Below are positions 23,081-34,415 of a stretch of DNA of 64,000 nucleotides, piece by piece. The stretch lies in assembly GCA_033239525.1 (NCBI GenBank), contig BSYO01000024.1, forward strand, positions 15,371,268 through 15,435,267. The letters are read 5' to 3'. Below the pieces are notes generated by a model, which saw only the letters and a list, made by a program, of their open reading frames with translations, had not been told where the DNA came from and did no database searches. The position numbers and the translations under genes were made by a program. The stretch is from Nepenthes gracilis (lineage: Eukaryota > Streptophyta > Magnoliopsida > Caryophyllales > Nepenthaceae). Within the stretch, counting starts at the first letter, position 1; each line of letters opens with the position of its first letter.

Positions 23081-25090
23081 AATTTTTCATCCTTAAAAAT
23101 ATATCTCGACCCTTAAATAATGTGGATGTTTTTTTTTTTGAAAATTTATTTCTTGAAATTCTCATGTATTTCTCACTATTTATCAAATTTGTTAATAAAA
23201 TTTAGACCCAAACCATAATCAGTCCCAAGAATAATTTTATGCAAAATTGTTCGCACTATGCTTTGAATAATATTCTTTTAATTTTTTTTGAAATATTGCT
23301 GTCCTAAGTTTGTAACTTGTGATAATTGATTCTATGTCAATTTTTTAACACATTTTATTTTTCGTTAATTGTCTTCAAGTCCATATTGGTGGATTCTTGA
23401 TGCTAATTGTTGCCCTTTTGTCTCTTTTATATAAGAAAATACTATAAAAATTTTATATATTTATACAGTATAAATTAGTTTATATAGTTATCGAAATTAA
23501 CTATCAATAAGCTACATCGAAAAAATTTTATCATGACATCTAAAGAAATAGATTCACACAAAAAAATTTGAGATATTGTACTCAAAATTGAAGAAAATGT
23601 CAAATGAGTAACTAGAGGCACATACTACTGCAAGTACAACAAAAGAGTGTATGATACTGAAAGAAGAAGATTAAAAGTCTAAAGTTTCAAGCCTAGTGCA
23701 TGAGGTACTAGAATAATTTATTAAAGACCATACAGCAACAAATGATAATGATAATAAGTTTGATAGCACATATACAATAATAATAATAATAGAGAAGGAA
23801 AGTTTATGAAAAATTTAGCGAAAGAAAATATTTGAGGTTACAATGCAAATGCACAATTGGGGAAAAAAAAAAACCAAGAAATCCTACATCAATTTCTAAT
23901 CTTCCAACTATAGAATATAAATGTTCAAGAAAGGAGAGTATAATTAGAGAAAATATGACTGATCTCAAAAATATTATCTATATATAAAAGGCTATTGCTA
24001 TCACATTTAAACTTATAGAAGTCATATCTATAGAAAAATAAATAAATTCAAATAATACAGATGAAAATACCAAGGTATTAACTAGCACAATATGTCAAAT
24101 TGATAACATGTTGAGAATAAATGTGATTACATTTGATCAAATTTTCCCTCATAGAATGAATAATATAGTAATTTGGGTAATTTTTTTCGAACTTCTTTCA
24201 GATGAGTAAGAGTATAAAGATCTAGTGCCAAATCAAAGACACTATGGAAGAGAGTAGATTTGAAGTTTAACTCTAAAAATTAAATAGAATTATTTATTAG
24301 TCTTTTGAAAAATAATAGAAGAGCAATGCTTTTAGGAGTTGGTAGATAGTGAGAAAGAAGCTTCCAATTTAGATTTCAAATCATATGAAGATTTGCATCC
24401 TATCAAAACATAATAGGAAAAATTCTTTGGCATGGATGAAGCACTGATATTAGAGTTGGGAGACATCTCCTATAAGATATCATTTACTAGCATAACCCCT
24501 AGAAAATTATAATAATATAGGAAACAAATATCTTATGAAAACTAAAAAAAGATAAGGGTGAGTTTTTAACAAAATTATCAATTGTTGATATTTTAGAAAC
24601 AATTGTAACTTGATATTTTTTTTTTAACCTAATATTGACACCCAAAGATCTTAAGACAATTGCAATCATTGATGATTCAGATCATATATCGGTTAATTTA
24701 TTTGATTAATCTGCTTAAACTCATAAATTACCGTCCCAATTAGCGATTGAGCACAATATGAGGTGTCACTAACTTATTCAGATCATTCAAAATAATTGCT
24801 AAGATCTTGCAAAACTTCAATCTATATCTACACCATAATCTAGCCCAATCAATAACTATTTCGATCCTCAATAAACTCACTAGTATGCTTGATCTCCAAT
24901 TAATATTGTCTACACTTGCCATTAAATTAAATTTATTTTATCTCATTTATTTATTTATTTAACGGCCGATAATCCTCAATTACACGTTGATCTTGCAAGA
25001 TACTTGTATTTCTGTACCTGGTCTTCAAGTCCTTAGCACTGAACTTTTGTTCTTAATTGCCACCTTATAAAATTATCAGAAATTATTGTA
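23063..25090. other. 3' internal part of element B, unreadable
   Basis: A very AT-rich region where integrase and RNase H would be expected on the minus strand. I cannot recognise them. Around 23550-24600 the plus strand has runs of open codons (for example CKYNKRVYDTERRR near 23625) suggesting an inserted fragment, but no family is identifiable. Confidence 0.4.
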
Positions 25091-25320
25091 AAGCCAATGG
25101 AGTCATCCTCCTACTTTATTTATAATTCTCGATGCTTCATAGTAGACTGAAAAGTTTGATGACAACTAAATACAATTATTTTTGCTTTTGTAGCTTTATC
25201 TTTTTAGGTTCCACTTATGCCATCCAATTGTTGGAGTCTGGGGTGATTCCTCGAGTTAACTCAATAAAAAAGTCGATCTCCCGCATGGTGTTTGTAACTG
25301 CAACATGCTTGTAATGTATC
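25090..25320 (-). pseudogene. pol: Protease/RT junction remnant of element B pol
   Basis: On the minus strand near 25290-25220 the segment MREIDFFIELTRGITPDS resembles the conserved linker of chromovirus pol just before RT (typically REIDF-I-L-PGT-PIS). RT itself is not readable downstream. Confidence 0.5.
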
Positions 25321-26760
25321 TGAAAATTGTCTGAGTTGATAATAACGTCTTTGATTAATGATTCATCCTACTCTATCATTATTACAACTGTTCTGAATCA
25401 TCTACAATTATTCTAAATAGATGGTTGATGTGCAAGGCTTCAACGGTCGGGATGAAGCCCTCTTAATAAAAAATAGTAGAAGTTCTACTCGGTTTTACAA
25501 TTATCATCGATCAAACGTGGTTGGTATGTTCTTCTTTGGCATATGACAATGCGTGGTGTATGGTTCTGAGCTATCGCAAATTAAAACGACATCTTGCTTT
25601 TATTTCACTTGAAAGGGGGTGCGACTGTACTAACTTCCAGTGTTAATGTTTAATAGTCTTTAATAATTAATTTATCTTCCTATAATTATAGTAACATTGT
25701 CTACCACGGAACCTACTAGATTCTTGTCACGCATACATTGATAAAAAACGATGGTCCAATCTCGAGACCTGTAGAAATAGACTTCTATTATCCTCTTCTC
25801 TTAGGCATGTGAACGATTGGAGTTGGCACATTTGCTGCCTAATATCCACTAGTCAAGAAATGAATAATTTGTGTTATGAGCTGAGCCACTAGTTATATTG
25901 CTCTTAAAACTTTAGAAATCGCTGTGGATGACATCATAAGTTCCTTAGAGGTCCTTCAAGCTCATATTTTGTTACCTCAACACCCTGTAAAATAAGAAAA
26001 TTTAGAACTTAATCTATTATAATATTTTGACTTACCAATTTTCTCTTAATTTAGAATATCTTTGATCCTAAATACCAAAACACGTCATAATTTTATGACT
26101 TAGAATCATCAACGATCTTTCAAATCCTCAAGGATGCGGTATAAAATTTCCTCGACTTAGAATAGCTAGTGATATCCGGAATCCATAAATCACAAAGTGA
26201 ATCCTAATCTTCCTTGAATGTTTCTGTTCTAAAATTCTCAAATGTTCTCACAGAACCTTAATTCTTTGGCATTTTCAAAGTAATCCCTAATGTCCCAAAT
26301 ACTCATAACAGTGCCTAAAATGTTGCACAACCTTTTCAATAACGGATCAAATTATAAAGGACGTCCTCAATCGCAGACTAACTTCCTTGGCATTCTACAC
26401 TTATACTGAATAAATATCTAATGGATAACACTGATCCCATAGATATATACCCTTAAGTGCTTCCGGTCGATATTAAATAAATAATTTCTATTTTTTGGAA
26501 TGGATATTACTTGTGTAAGGTCTTAAAATCTCAGAATAGTCTTTAAATGATACATAAAGCAAAAAGAAAGAACGCAAATGTCACAAAATATGTTGAACTA
26601 AATTCTAATCATTGTAGGATATAGTATCTAAGGTATGTATACTATCTCCGTCAGCATAAGACAAGGCCTGTGCCTCTTGATCAAGAATGGTGAAAAGTCC
26701 ATCTATGCTATGAGATTGTCATCTATAGTGCTGAGCTTACATTGCTTGGAAATGTCCTAG

Positions 26761-27027
26761 CTAACAACAACGTAATATAGTCAAGGGATCTTTTAAGCCG
26801 GCTAGAGATACTGTCACCCTAGTCATTGATGTAGACATCTTGCAACATATGACGATATATCCGATCTTTTTACACTTAAAACAACATTGCCTGTCGCAGG
26901 GATTGCTAATCTTTTGCCGCTTAATTGGCGAGGACGGTGATGGCTTATTCCTAAAGTTTGGAGTAATCCATTTTAACTGTCCATTCTTGTAGAGTGTTAA
27001 AGTGATAGAAGCTGGTGTGTCTATCAT
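26761..27027 (-). pseudogene. gag: gag zinc-knuckle fragment of element B
   Basis: An 88-codon open stretch containing CFKCKKIGYIVICCK, the CCHC zinc knuckle in which the usual His is replaced by Tyr. Basic, proline-rich sequence precedes it, as in gag nucleocapsids. Its distance from the right-hand LTR fits gag. Confidence 0.65.
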
Positions 27028-27549
27028 TCACGAATCTCAAGTCACGGTGTAAATGGCTTGATCTACAAGTTGGGCCACTTGTTGGAGTGCTCTTAAAACT
27101 TCAAAATTTTCCGTATGTTTTCTATTAGAAGCTCTAGGTTAATTTGCCGTTTTCTTAGACTGTTTATTCGACATCCTACAAAATCATTAACTTAAATAAA
27201 TCTATTTTAGTATATTGGATTCATCTATAAACTGGCAACCTAAGACATCTACCGATCCTAAACCCCTAACCAATTCATCGCCAAAACCCACCAAGATATT
27301 ATAAATCCACAATTCATTTAAGGAACCCTAAAATTTCCTTGAGCATCTATAATTTCTAAGTCCTCGAATTACCTAACGAATATCAATTCTTTATAATATC
27401 AAATCCTCTAAATCCTCTAGAAGACCTATAATCCTTTATACAATTTTAGAACTATTAGAATTAATTTAAATTCACATATTTAATTGAATCACCTAATATC
27501 CTCAAATATCAGTAATTCCTAGAATACTTAAGTATTCCCACAGAATTTT

Positions 27550-27570
27550 GATTCTTTGATACTATAAAGT
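27550..27570 (-). other. Primer-binding site remnant of element B
   Basis: Directly inside the right LTR the minus strand reads CTTTATAGTATCAAAGAATC, alignable with TGGTATCAGAGC, the site for initiator-Met tRNA. Confidence 0.55.
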
Positions 27571-30329
27571 TGTGACGATTTAGACCCAATACATGACTAT
27601 CGCCGAAAATTGGATCATGCAAGAAAACCATAAGTCTCAAATTAATATCATAACATATCCAAAATTATAAAATATAACTATAATAATCTAAATATCCTCA
27701 TACTTTAAAAATTTAAAGAAAAATATAGCCCAAAATTCTAACAGAATGAAATAAAATATCAAAATGTATCTATATAGTATAAAATAAACACTCCCTCTAA
27801 CTAGGGTTAATAATCTCTATTACCCCAACATTATCCAACTCTAGAGTCATCCTTTTCAAATCTTGTTACTTTAGAAAAAAGAAAAATAGTAAGAATTGGC
27901 CAAATATCCAATAAGTGATAATAAATTTAAAAAAAAAGGGGGGGAATGATAATAAATATCATATAGATGCAATATCTGATGTATGTCAAGAGTTATGGAC
28001 AATAATATATATCCAACATATAAATATATCCAAGAATTTATATTTTATCGCATCTATGACTCAAATGCATAAGGAAGGTGGGTCATTCCAAACCCTAATG
28101 TGACAACGATCATAAGATTTTACCAATTAAGAGGGTGAAGACCCATCGAATTCAAACTCACAAGAAATAAAGGGATCTCTCGGTTTGAATATTTGTATAA
28201 ATGATTTGAATATCAAATAATAATGAATAATATAGATTCTATTGAATTCGAATACCGTAAAATCTGACACATGAATTTTACCGAATATAACTCGTGAATT
28301 CCACCGAATTCTAAACTCAAAAGATATCAATAATGACGAGACATCACAATTAATATTCATGAACCTTATTCTACCACCGTGAATCAAAGGCCGCGTATTT
28401 ACGCCCTTGATAGTTGGGTAAGTGACACGAGGTTATCTATGATATCTTCACTACCCCTACAATCCTCCTAGATGCTGTACCTGTAGTATGTCCATACCAT
28501 CCGCAATACCCCCGTCAAATAATATCCCTGATATCATCTCCTATGATGATCACATGGCTATAAGTATCTCTCCAAAACAAACAATATACATTATTATTAT
28601 CATGGTACGGAAATCAATATCAGATAAGTGTAGACCACCTTAAGGTTCCGTAACCTCCTATTTTGACTAGATACTTTGATATTTTTATAGGCTCTTTTTA
28701 ACATTGATTGTAGGAAGCTAAGAATTCAAATACTCACACAATCAAATACAACACAAAAAAAGATTTGCAATTATAACAATAGAATTGTCGTTTGATGATG
28801 ATAAGGACCGTACTCACACCATTAAGATTAACACAAAAGAATTATTATGGAACAATGAAAGAACAAAAGCGAATTGGAAATAACATATTTTGACTAATTT
28901 AACATTTAACTAGTCCTCCATCATTTTCTATATACAAAACCTATTATTAATACCATAATTAATTATCACTTATCACTTACAGACAAAACCGTGAACAAAT
29001 CAACTGGTCCCCAAAAAATATATCTATGCATATATATAATACCTTTTTATTTAACGAGCTTCCAATAAAATTGGATCATGTCCTCAACCCCACATTCTAA
29101 AGTTCAACATTCCCGACCACCTTACCTAGTTCTCCCACACCCAACACATCCATATACACAAATATTGCTAACACACATACCTAAACGGTTAACACACACC
29201 CTCACACTACCAACATACACTATAGCAGCACACACGTTGCACACACTGGTATACACCCCAAGCACACACAGTTAGCAAACCCACACACATAGAGCAGCAC
29301 ACACACACCCGCACATACACACACCTATACGCACATGGTAGTACCACCATTACACTGTCAGCACACACAGCAGCTCTCTCACACACTGCTCACACTGCCA
29401 ACACATTTCCTCTATTACCAATACCCAACACACTCGGCTATACACTCACATAGACTGCAGTACACACGAGTAGTACACACACACACCTACTTATATACAT
29501 ATATACACACGATATATATTTATATTTATATATATACATACCCACACACATATATGGCTACTTACACCCATATTGCCACAAATACCATTGGCATAACCAT
29601 TTTGCAAAATAGTGTATAGCCCTTTGTTTATTCACGTTTCATCCGATTCTTATCTAGGCAAAGGAATTCTCAACTTTTACTTCTAGTTATGCAGATAAAG
29701 AGAAATTATAACATAATTCTACAATTTATCAAGCCCCAATTTTAGCGACAACCGTTAATTTTTCGGTTTCCAGTGTCATTTGACCCGTGGCTCTATTTCA
29801 CCCATTTTTAATATAATCCAACCATTTTCGCCAAATCCCATGAAATTAGGATATGCGAGTATTAATAATAACATTTCAATTAAGGAGGAAGAGATTACTT
29901 GCACAAAATATGAATATTACTTGCAAAAATATGGAGATTACTTGTAAAGGAATCTCAAATCAGTTTGCCTTATTTTTCTCACTTATTCCAGTGGCAACCA
30001 ATGACAATCGCAATGGCAACTACAGTGACGACGACAGCAATAGCAACGTGCTTCTAGCTAACCCTTTCTCACTCTTTCTCTTTCTCTTTCTCTCTCTAAT
30101 TTTGACAAGTAACGACGAAGGAGAAGAAGACGAAGGCAAGGTTTTAGAAAAATGAGAGAAATTAAAGTGAGAAAAACAAGGCTGGCCATCGAGAGAAGAA
30201 AGGAAAGAAATCTGGTCTTCCAATTGCTTGACTGGAGAAGAGGAAGCCGCCGTGGAGCACAAATTTGCCGGAAGTTTATTTTTCTCTCTCTTGAGCTTCC
30301 GTTTGCTACCTCCTCTTCTTTTTTTCTTC

Positions 30330-30366
<37 letters not shown>

Positions 30367-30629
30367 GTTGTTATTGTTATTATTATATTATTATTATTGT
30401 TATTATTGTTATTATTATAGTACTTATTCTTTAATATTTAGGCTCTTTAATATTTAGCTAATCTAAATATTAAATTTTAGCTTTACTAAATCTAATCTAA
30501 TTATTTATTCTATTAAATATTTATTTTTATTTATTATTATTATTTTATTTAATTCATAAGTAAATAAGCATTTACTACAAAATTCATATTTAAAATTTTA
30601 ATTAATCCTAAAACATCTAGGATGTTACA
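27571..30629 (-). repeat. Right LTR (5' LTR) of element B
   Basis: It is 3059 bp, TGTGACG...GGATGTTACA on the plus strand. It holds a unique block at 28425-28980, CA-rich sequence at 29130-29560, and a long ATT/GTT microsatellite at about 30331-30420. Confidence 0.88.
30331..30420. repeat. (ATT)n/(GTT)n microsatellite in the right LTR of element B
   Basis: About 90 bp of ATT with interspersed GTT. The equivalent run in the left LTR is only about 29 bp, so it expanded or shrank after insertion. It creates spurious poly-Leu and poly-Tyr frames. Confidence 0.9.
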
Positions 30630-30634
30630 GATCA

Positions 30635-31065
30635 ACTCTCAAATTTCCAAAGAGACTTCTAAGGTTTAGGCATTCCAACACACTGAGACCGTATAGTTAA
30701 AGAAAAGCCACTCAACCTACGAGTACATCACTTTCACAAGTCACTCTTTGTAAAGAGTATACCATTCAAAAGGCTGCTTCCAGCAAGTGTACCTCTTGGA
30801 ACCCTATCCTTCAACCAACATTCAATTTCCCTCATTCGTGCATCCATACACCTTTCATTCCTCCATCAAAGAAGGATTTCTCACCTAAGCATCGAAAAAT
30901 ATATTGTAGAACGAGTCTGGTATACTTCTAACTTTCTATTTATTTGTTATGGTATATAAGACCCAACTTTTCAATAGACAGAAATCGAACTCGCTTCAAG
31001 TTGACTCGTTGGTGCAACCAAACGACTTCCTAATCTGCACAATAATTTGGATTAAAGAATGCATC
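30635..31065 (+). repeat. Right half of a Tat-type LTR interrupted by element B
   Basis: It ends CCTAATCTGCAC-AATAATTTGG...GAATGCATCA, closely following the ends of the LTRs at 3779, 43671 and 60603. The missing left half, including the CTTTATAGATATCCTGCCTT TATA region, lies at about 20320-20557 on the other side of element B. Confidence 0.65.
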
Positions 31066-31234
31066 AGTAATGAATTATTTTATGTATAATAAATTAAAAA
31101 TTAACCATTGCATATCTCTCGATTTCTAATCAACAAATTTTTTGACCAACCTTTGAGTAAACTAATAATAAAATAATAAAAACTATGCCATATAACTTCA
31201 TTCAATGCAAAAATAAAACTCACTTTGAATGGCT

Positions 31235-31454
31235 GTTTCGTAATTTTATAATCAAAATTTTTAATTTCTAATTGACTCTTGAATAAAAATTACGAGAATG
31301 TATAATTTTCCTCAAATTTGTCATTGAGTGGTAAAGGATTAATTCCTTTTAAGAAAAAAAGTTTTTGATTGAAATAGAAATTAAACCGAATGACCCCTTA
31401 ACTCTTAAAGGGTTAATAGAACGAATCACACGTTTACTTCTAAATTATACCCGC
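31235..31454 (-). pseudogene. trnG-UCC: trnG-UCC 5' exon and group II intron fragment (plastid-derived)
   Basis: The minus strand from 31454 reads GCGGGTATAATTTAGAAGTA, the 5' exon of plastid tRNA-Gly(UCC) with four or so changes. At 31431 follows GTGTGATTCG, a group II intron 5' border. The typical plastid intron sequence (TATTAACCCTTTAAGAGTTA...) runs on to about 31235. Confidence 0.8.
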
Positions 31455-32280
31455 TACAATACGATTATTGTACCTAAATGGAACTTTTGTCATAGGATAT
31501 CTCCTACATAATGGATAATATTTGCTACCAATGGGAAATTGCTTCTTTCTCATCTTACATTTTAAATAGAGCTGATTTGATTTATACGAATAGAGTCCAT
31601 AAATTTCCTATGCAATGGATATGATAGATTTTTTCTTTTTAGAAGATGGTTGGAGTTCGTTCATTTTATCCTATTCACCGGCACTTATTATTGATACTGA
31701 AAAAATTCTTTATTTTGTTGTCTCAGCATATAATTTGAACGAGTCGCACATACAACCTAGTACATGTTCCTCGACATTGAGGACATCCCCGAAGAGTAGG
31801 GGATTTTGTAATATTTCTAATTGGCTCTATTGTGTTTCTAATAATTTGTTTAATAGTTAGCATACTGAATCTTTATATAATGGACTAGTTTAGATCAATC
31901 CTAACCATATGCTTAGAAATTTTTTTAAATTTTTTCTAGTTAATATTAATAGAATATTAAACCCAATAAGAAGATAAAATTACAATAATAGGAGAAAGAT
32001 TTCTCATTCCTTAGCCGTAAAGAAAAGATATGTGGCCATGAAAGAGAGATTAAGTGAAACAAGAATTGCTGGGTGGTAGAGTCGTGGAAACACTTATTTT
32101 TTCATATTTTAGACCTTAGCTCCATAGAACAATATACTATTATTGAAACATGGAAAAATTAAAATCTTAGATTAAAACACTATAGTTCGCATGAATTGCC
32201 AAAATAAGAATTATTGAACAGCGAACAACTAGAACCTATTACTCACTACATCAAAAATTTTCATTAATGAAAGTTGAAAA
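31455..32280. other. Plastid-like sequence, not assigned
   Basis: AT-rich sequence of plastid character (for example the stretch around GAGGACATCCCCGAAGAGTA at 31780-31799, and CCATAGAACAATATACTATT at 32133). It lies between confirmed plastid pieces, and I could not name the loci. Confidence 0.45.
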
Positions 32281-32502
32281 TCATTTCGGGACAAGCGGAT
32301 CATTTATGATAAAAAGGAAGCTTCAAGAAAATGATTCGGAGTTCTTGCAGAATGGAACAATGCAGTAAAAACACGAGATAGATCTTCCAAGGAATAAGGC
32401 TTTTTTCAAATAAACCAATTCATTTGATAGACTGTAGATCCACTCTTTTTTCTATTCAAAGATCAGCCCTTTGTCTCTGTGTTTTCACATCGAGAACTTT
32501 TG
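32281..32502 (+). pseudogene. ycf2: ycf2 3' fragment (plastid-derived)
   Basis: It translates, over stops and shifts, as DKRIIYDKKEASRK, then SEFLQNGTMQ and [13 protein letters not shown] segments. This corresponds to the C-terminal part of Ycf2 (KRIIYDEEDELQEND...FLQSGTMQ). Confidence 0.8.
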
Positions 32503-32745
32503 CTTGTGTTGTATTATTTGGTCTACATACTGGAACTGATAATATTCAAGATTATGCAGGATTATATACGAAAGATCCCTTTTTGGCTCTCTCTTTAGCC
32601 CTATGTCTCTTATCCCTAGGAGGTCTTCCTCCACTGGTAGGTTTTTTTCAAAAAACTCTATTTATTATGGCGTGGATGGCAGGCAGGCCCGTATTTCTTG
32701 GTTTCAATAGGACTTCTTACAAGCGTTGTTTGCAGTGCTAGAGCA
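32503..32745 (+). pseudogene. ndhB: ndhB exon 2 fragment (plastid-derived)
   Basis: In frame it gives [20 protein letters not shown], then [20 protein letters not shown]. This is the NdhB membrane subunit of the plastid NAD(P)H dehydrogenase complex, with a frame change after GFF. It is joined directly to ycf2 at about 32502, which is not the plastid order. Confidence 0.88.
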
Positions 32746-33524
32746 TCTCGATTCGAGTCCGAGTGGTAGCATGGAATTAAAAAAATGCTAAAAAGTATCT
32801 AATAATTCGATACTATAATGAATAATGAAATGGATTGCCTTCCTTATTTTCATTTCGTAATTTGTAATTGAGGGACCTCCTTTTTCTATTTAAAATTTTT
32901 TATGATATTTTCAACTTTAGAGCATAATTTTATATCAAAATTTTATTAAAAATTAGGATTTTTTTTTGTGTAAATAAAAAAAGTTATGTTAGGTTTCAGC
33001 AAATCCATTACTATTAATTGAGGATTGAAACAAACAAACAAATAGTGATTCATACAAGCTAAATCTTCTAGTCGATAATTGGGCCAAAGATAAAATTTAA
33101 ATTTCATTAATTTATTTTTCTCTTTATCAAGATCTTTGCTTTTATCAAAAAATTGACTACCTCTCGGAGACTTGCTTAAAAATAAGAAAGAAGAATCTCA
33201 TGTAAATATCATGGAATAAGGTTTGATCCTATTCATGGAGATTCCATAAATATTTCATTTAAAAAAAAGTTTAAAACAATTGAAAAAAGGTAGAACCTAT
33301 AAAAATAATAGGAATTACTAGTCTTAGAATTTAGTTGGAAAAAAATAAATATTTTTTTGAGTGATTGTATGCTATCCTTTTTTTTTTTTTTGTTATCATT
33401 CGAAATATTATGTGAATGAACCTCATTGATGAATCGAATGAGAACAAAAAAAAAGGAAAAAAGTGTTAGAAGATTACTTTTCATTCTAAAAAATAAAAGG
33501 ATTAAATCCAATTCAAAATTAAAA

Positions 33525-33690
33525 GAAATGATCAAACTAGAAATCAGCCACACTGGGACTGAGACATAGCCTAGACTTCTATGGGAGGTAGTTGTGGCGA
33601 ATTTTTCGCAATGGGTGAAAGTCTGACGGAGCAAAGCTGCGTGGAGGTAGAAGGCCCACGGGTTATGAACTTCTTTTCCTGAAAAAAGTA
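33525..33690 (+). pseudogene. rrn16: 16S rRNA fragment (plastid-derived)
   Basis: It contains AGCCACACTGGGACTGAGAC, then GGGAGGTAG, CGCAATGGGTGAAAGTCTGA, GTGGAGGTAGAAGGCCCACG and GAACTTCTTTTCC. These are hallmark 16S sequences with C-to-T-like changes. Confidence 0.88.
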
Positions 33691-33695
33691 ATAAT

Positions 33696-33771
33696 ATCAT
33701 AGCTACTCATGGTTATTCGGGCCAATTGATCTTCCAATATGCTAGTTTCAACAATTCTCATTCTTTACAAG
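33696..33771 (+). pseudogene. psbA: psbA fragment (plastid-derived)
   Basis: In frame: [20 protein letters not shown], then NSHSL, matching the photosystem II D1 protein around [21 protein letters not shown]. It is only about 75 bp and is fused to the 16S fragment. Confidence 0.85.
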
Positions 33772-33775
33772 AGGC

Positions 33776-34250
33776 CCTTATTTTCATATTTTTCATTATT
33801 TACTTAAATTCTGAATCCATTCTTTTGAAGAAAAAAAATTTCTTAAATTTTTAAACTCTAAATAGTATTCCGTAATGTTGAACTTGAAAAACTACTTAAT
33901 CATTTGATGTTGCCAATTCCTCTTTGTAACATTCAAATTGATAATTTGAAATCTAATATCCGCATAAATTTTAAGTTGGTTACCAATGTGACCCGAAGAC
34001 CTGGTTAGGGCATGAACCAATCAAATTTGTCTCGAATCCTGTCAAGGTCGGGCACTATCAGTCTGTTGTTGCTTGAGATAGGGGGCATGTCATAGAATCA
34101 TTACCTGTGCAGCATTGTCAGCTCATTGATCTATGCCTTAGGGCTGTCAACTGTCAGCAGGTTACGCAATGAGGTGTCGCATCAACCATCATAACCTGCC
34201 TAGCGAGCCGACACACCGTTGCACTTTGTGATGTGGGCACGTGTCGTAAT
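33776..34250. other. Unassigned sequence between the plastid insertion and the Tat cluster
   Basis: AT-rich up to about 33960, then balanced composition. There is no reading frame of note. The second half could be LTR-derived but I cannot match it. Confidence 0.4.
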
Positions 34251-34254
34251 CATC

Positions 34255-34415
34255 CTAATAAATATCGGACTATCCAACCTCAAAGTTGAGAGTTTCAACC
34301 CACTCAACAATTCCCGACAATTAAGAAAGCATCTTAATTTGCTTGAAAAAGTAATTGATCATTTGGTACTACAACAATAAAGTAAAAGCACGCTAATTCA
34401 AGGTGGGGAACCAAT
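34255..34415 (+). pseudogene. Integrase C-terminal fragment, Tat-type
   Basis: GLSNLKVESFNPLNNSRQLR followed by KHLNLLEK aligns with the integrase C-terminal region of element A (8960-9060). It is about 160 bp and on the opposite strand to the truncated element next to it. Confidence 0.7.

Larger units (their letters stand above)
20558..30634 (-). mobile_element. Chromovirus-like LTR retrotransposon (element B), complete ends, decayed
   Basis: Two long LTRs (20563-23062 and 27571-30629) are flanked by the perfect 5-bp target duplication GATCA (20558-20562 and 30630-30634). The LTRs read TGTAACATC... on the minus strand, so the element points left. On that strand the right-hand LTR is followed by a TATAGTATCAAAG segment like the tRNA-iMet site TGGTATCAGAG. 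A purine tract CTTTTAAAGGGGATAGAT precedes the left-hand LTR. A gag zinc knuckle and a protease/RT junction remnant are found inside in the right order. The internal region is only 4.5 kb and full of stops, so much of pol is lost or unreadable. Confidence 0.85.
31230..33775. other. Nuclear insertion of plastid DNA (NUPT), rearranged mosaic
   Basis: Consecutive pieces match different, non-neighbouring plastid genes: trnG-UCC with its intron (minus), unassigned plastid-like sequence, ycf2 (plus), ndhB (plus), unassigned, 16S rRNA (plus), psbA (plus). All pieces carry substitutions and stops, so they are old nuclear copies and not live plastid genes. Confidence 0.85.

Noticed and set aside
30152..30457. 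Long Leu- or Tyr-rich frames
   Set aside because: They are produced by the ATT/GTT microsatellite in the LTR of element B.
33525..33771. A functional rRNA gene or psbA gene
   Set aside because: The pieces are about 165 and 75 bp, carry substitutions and are fused to one another. They are plastid-derived fossils.
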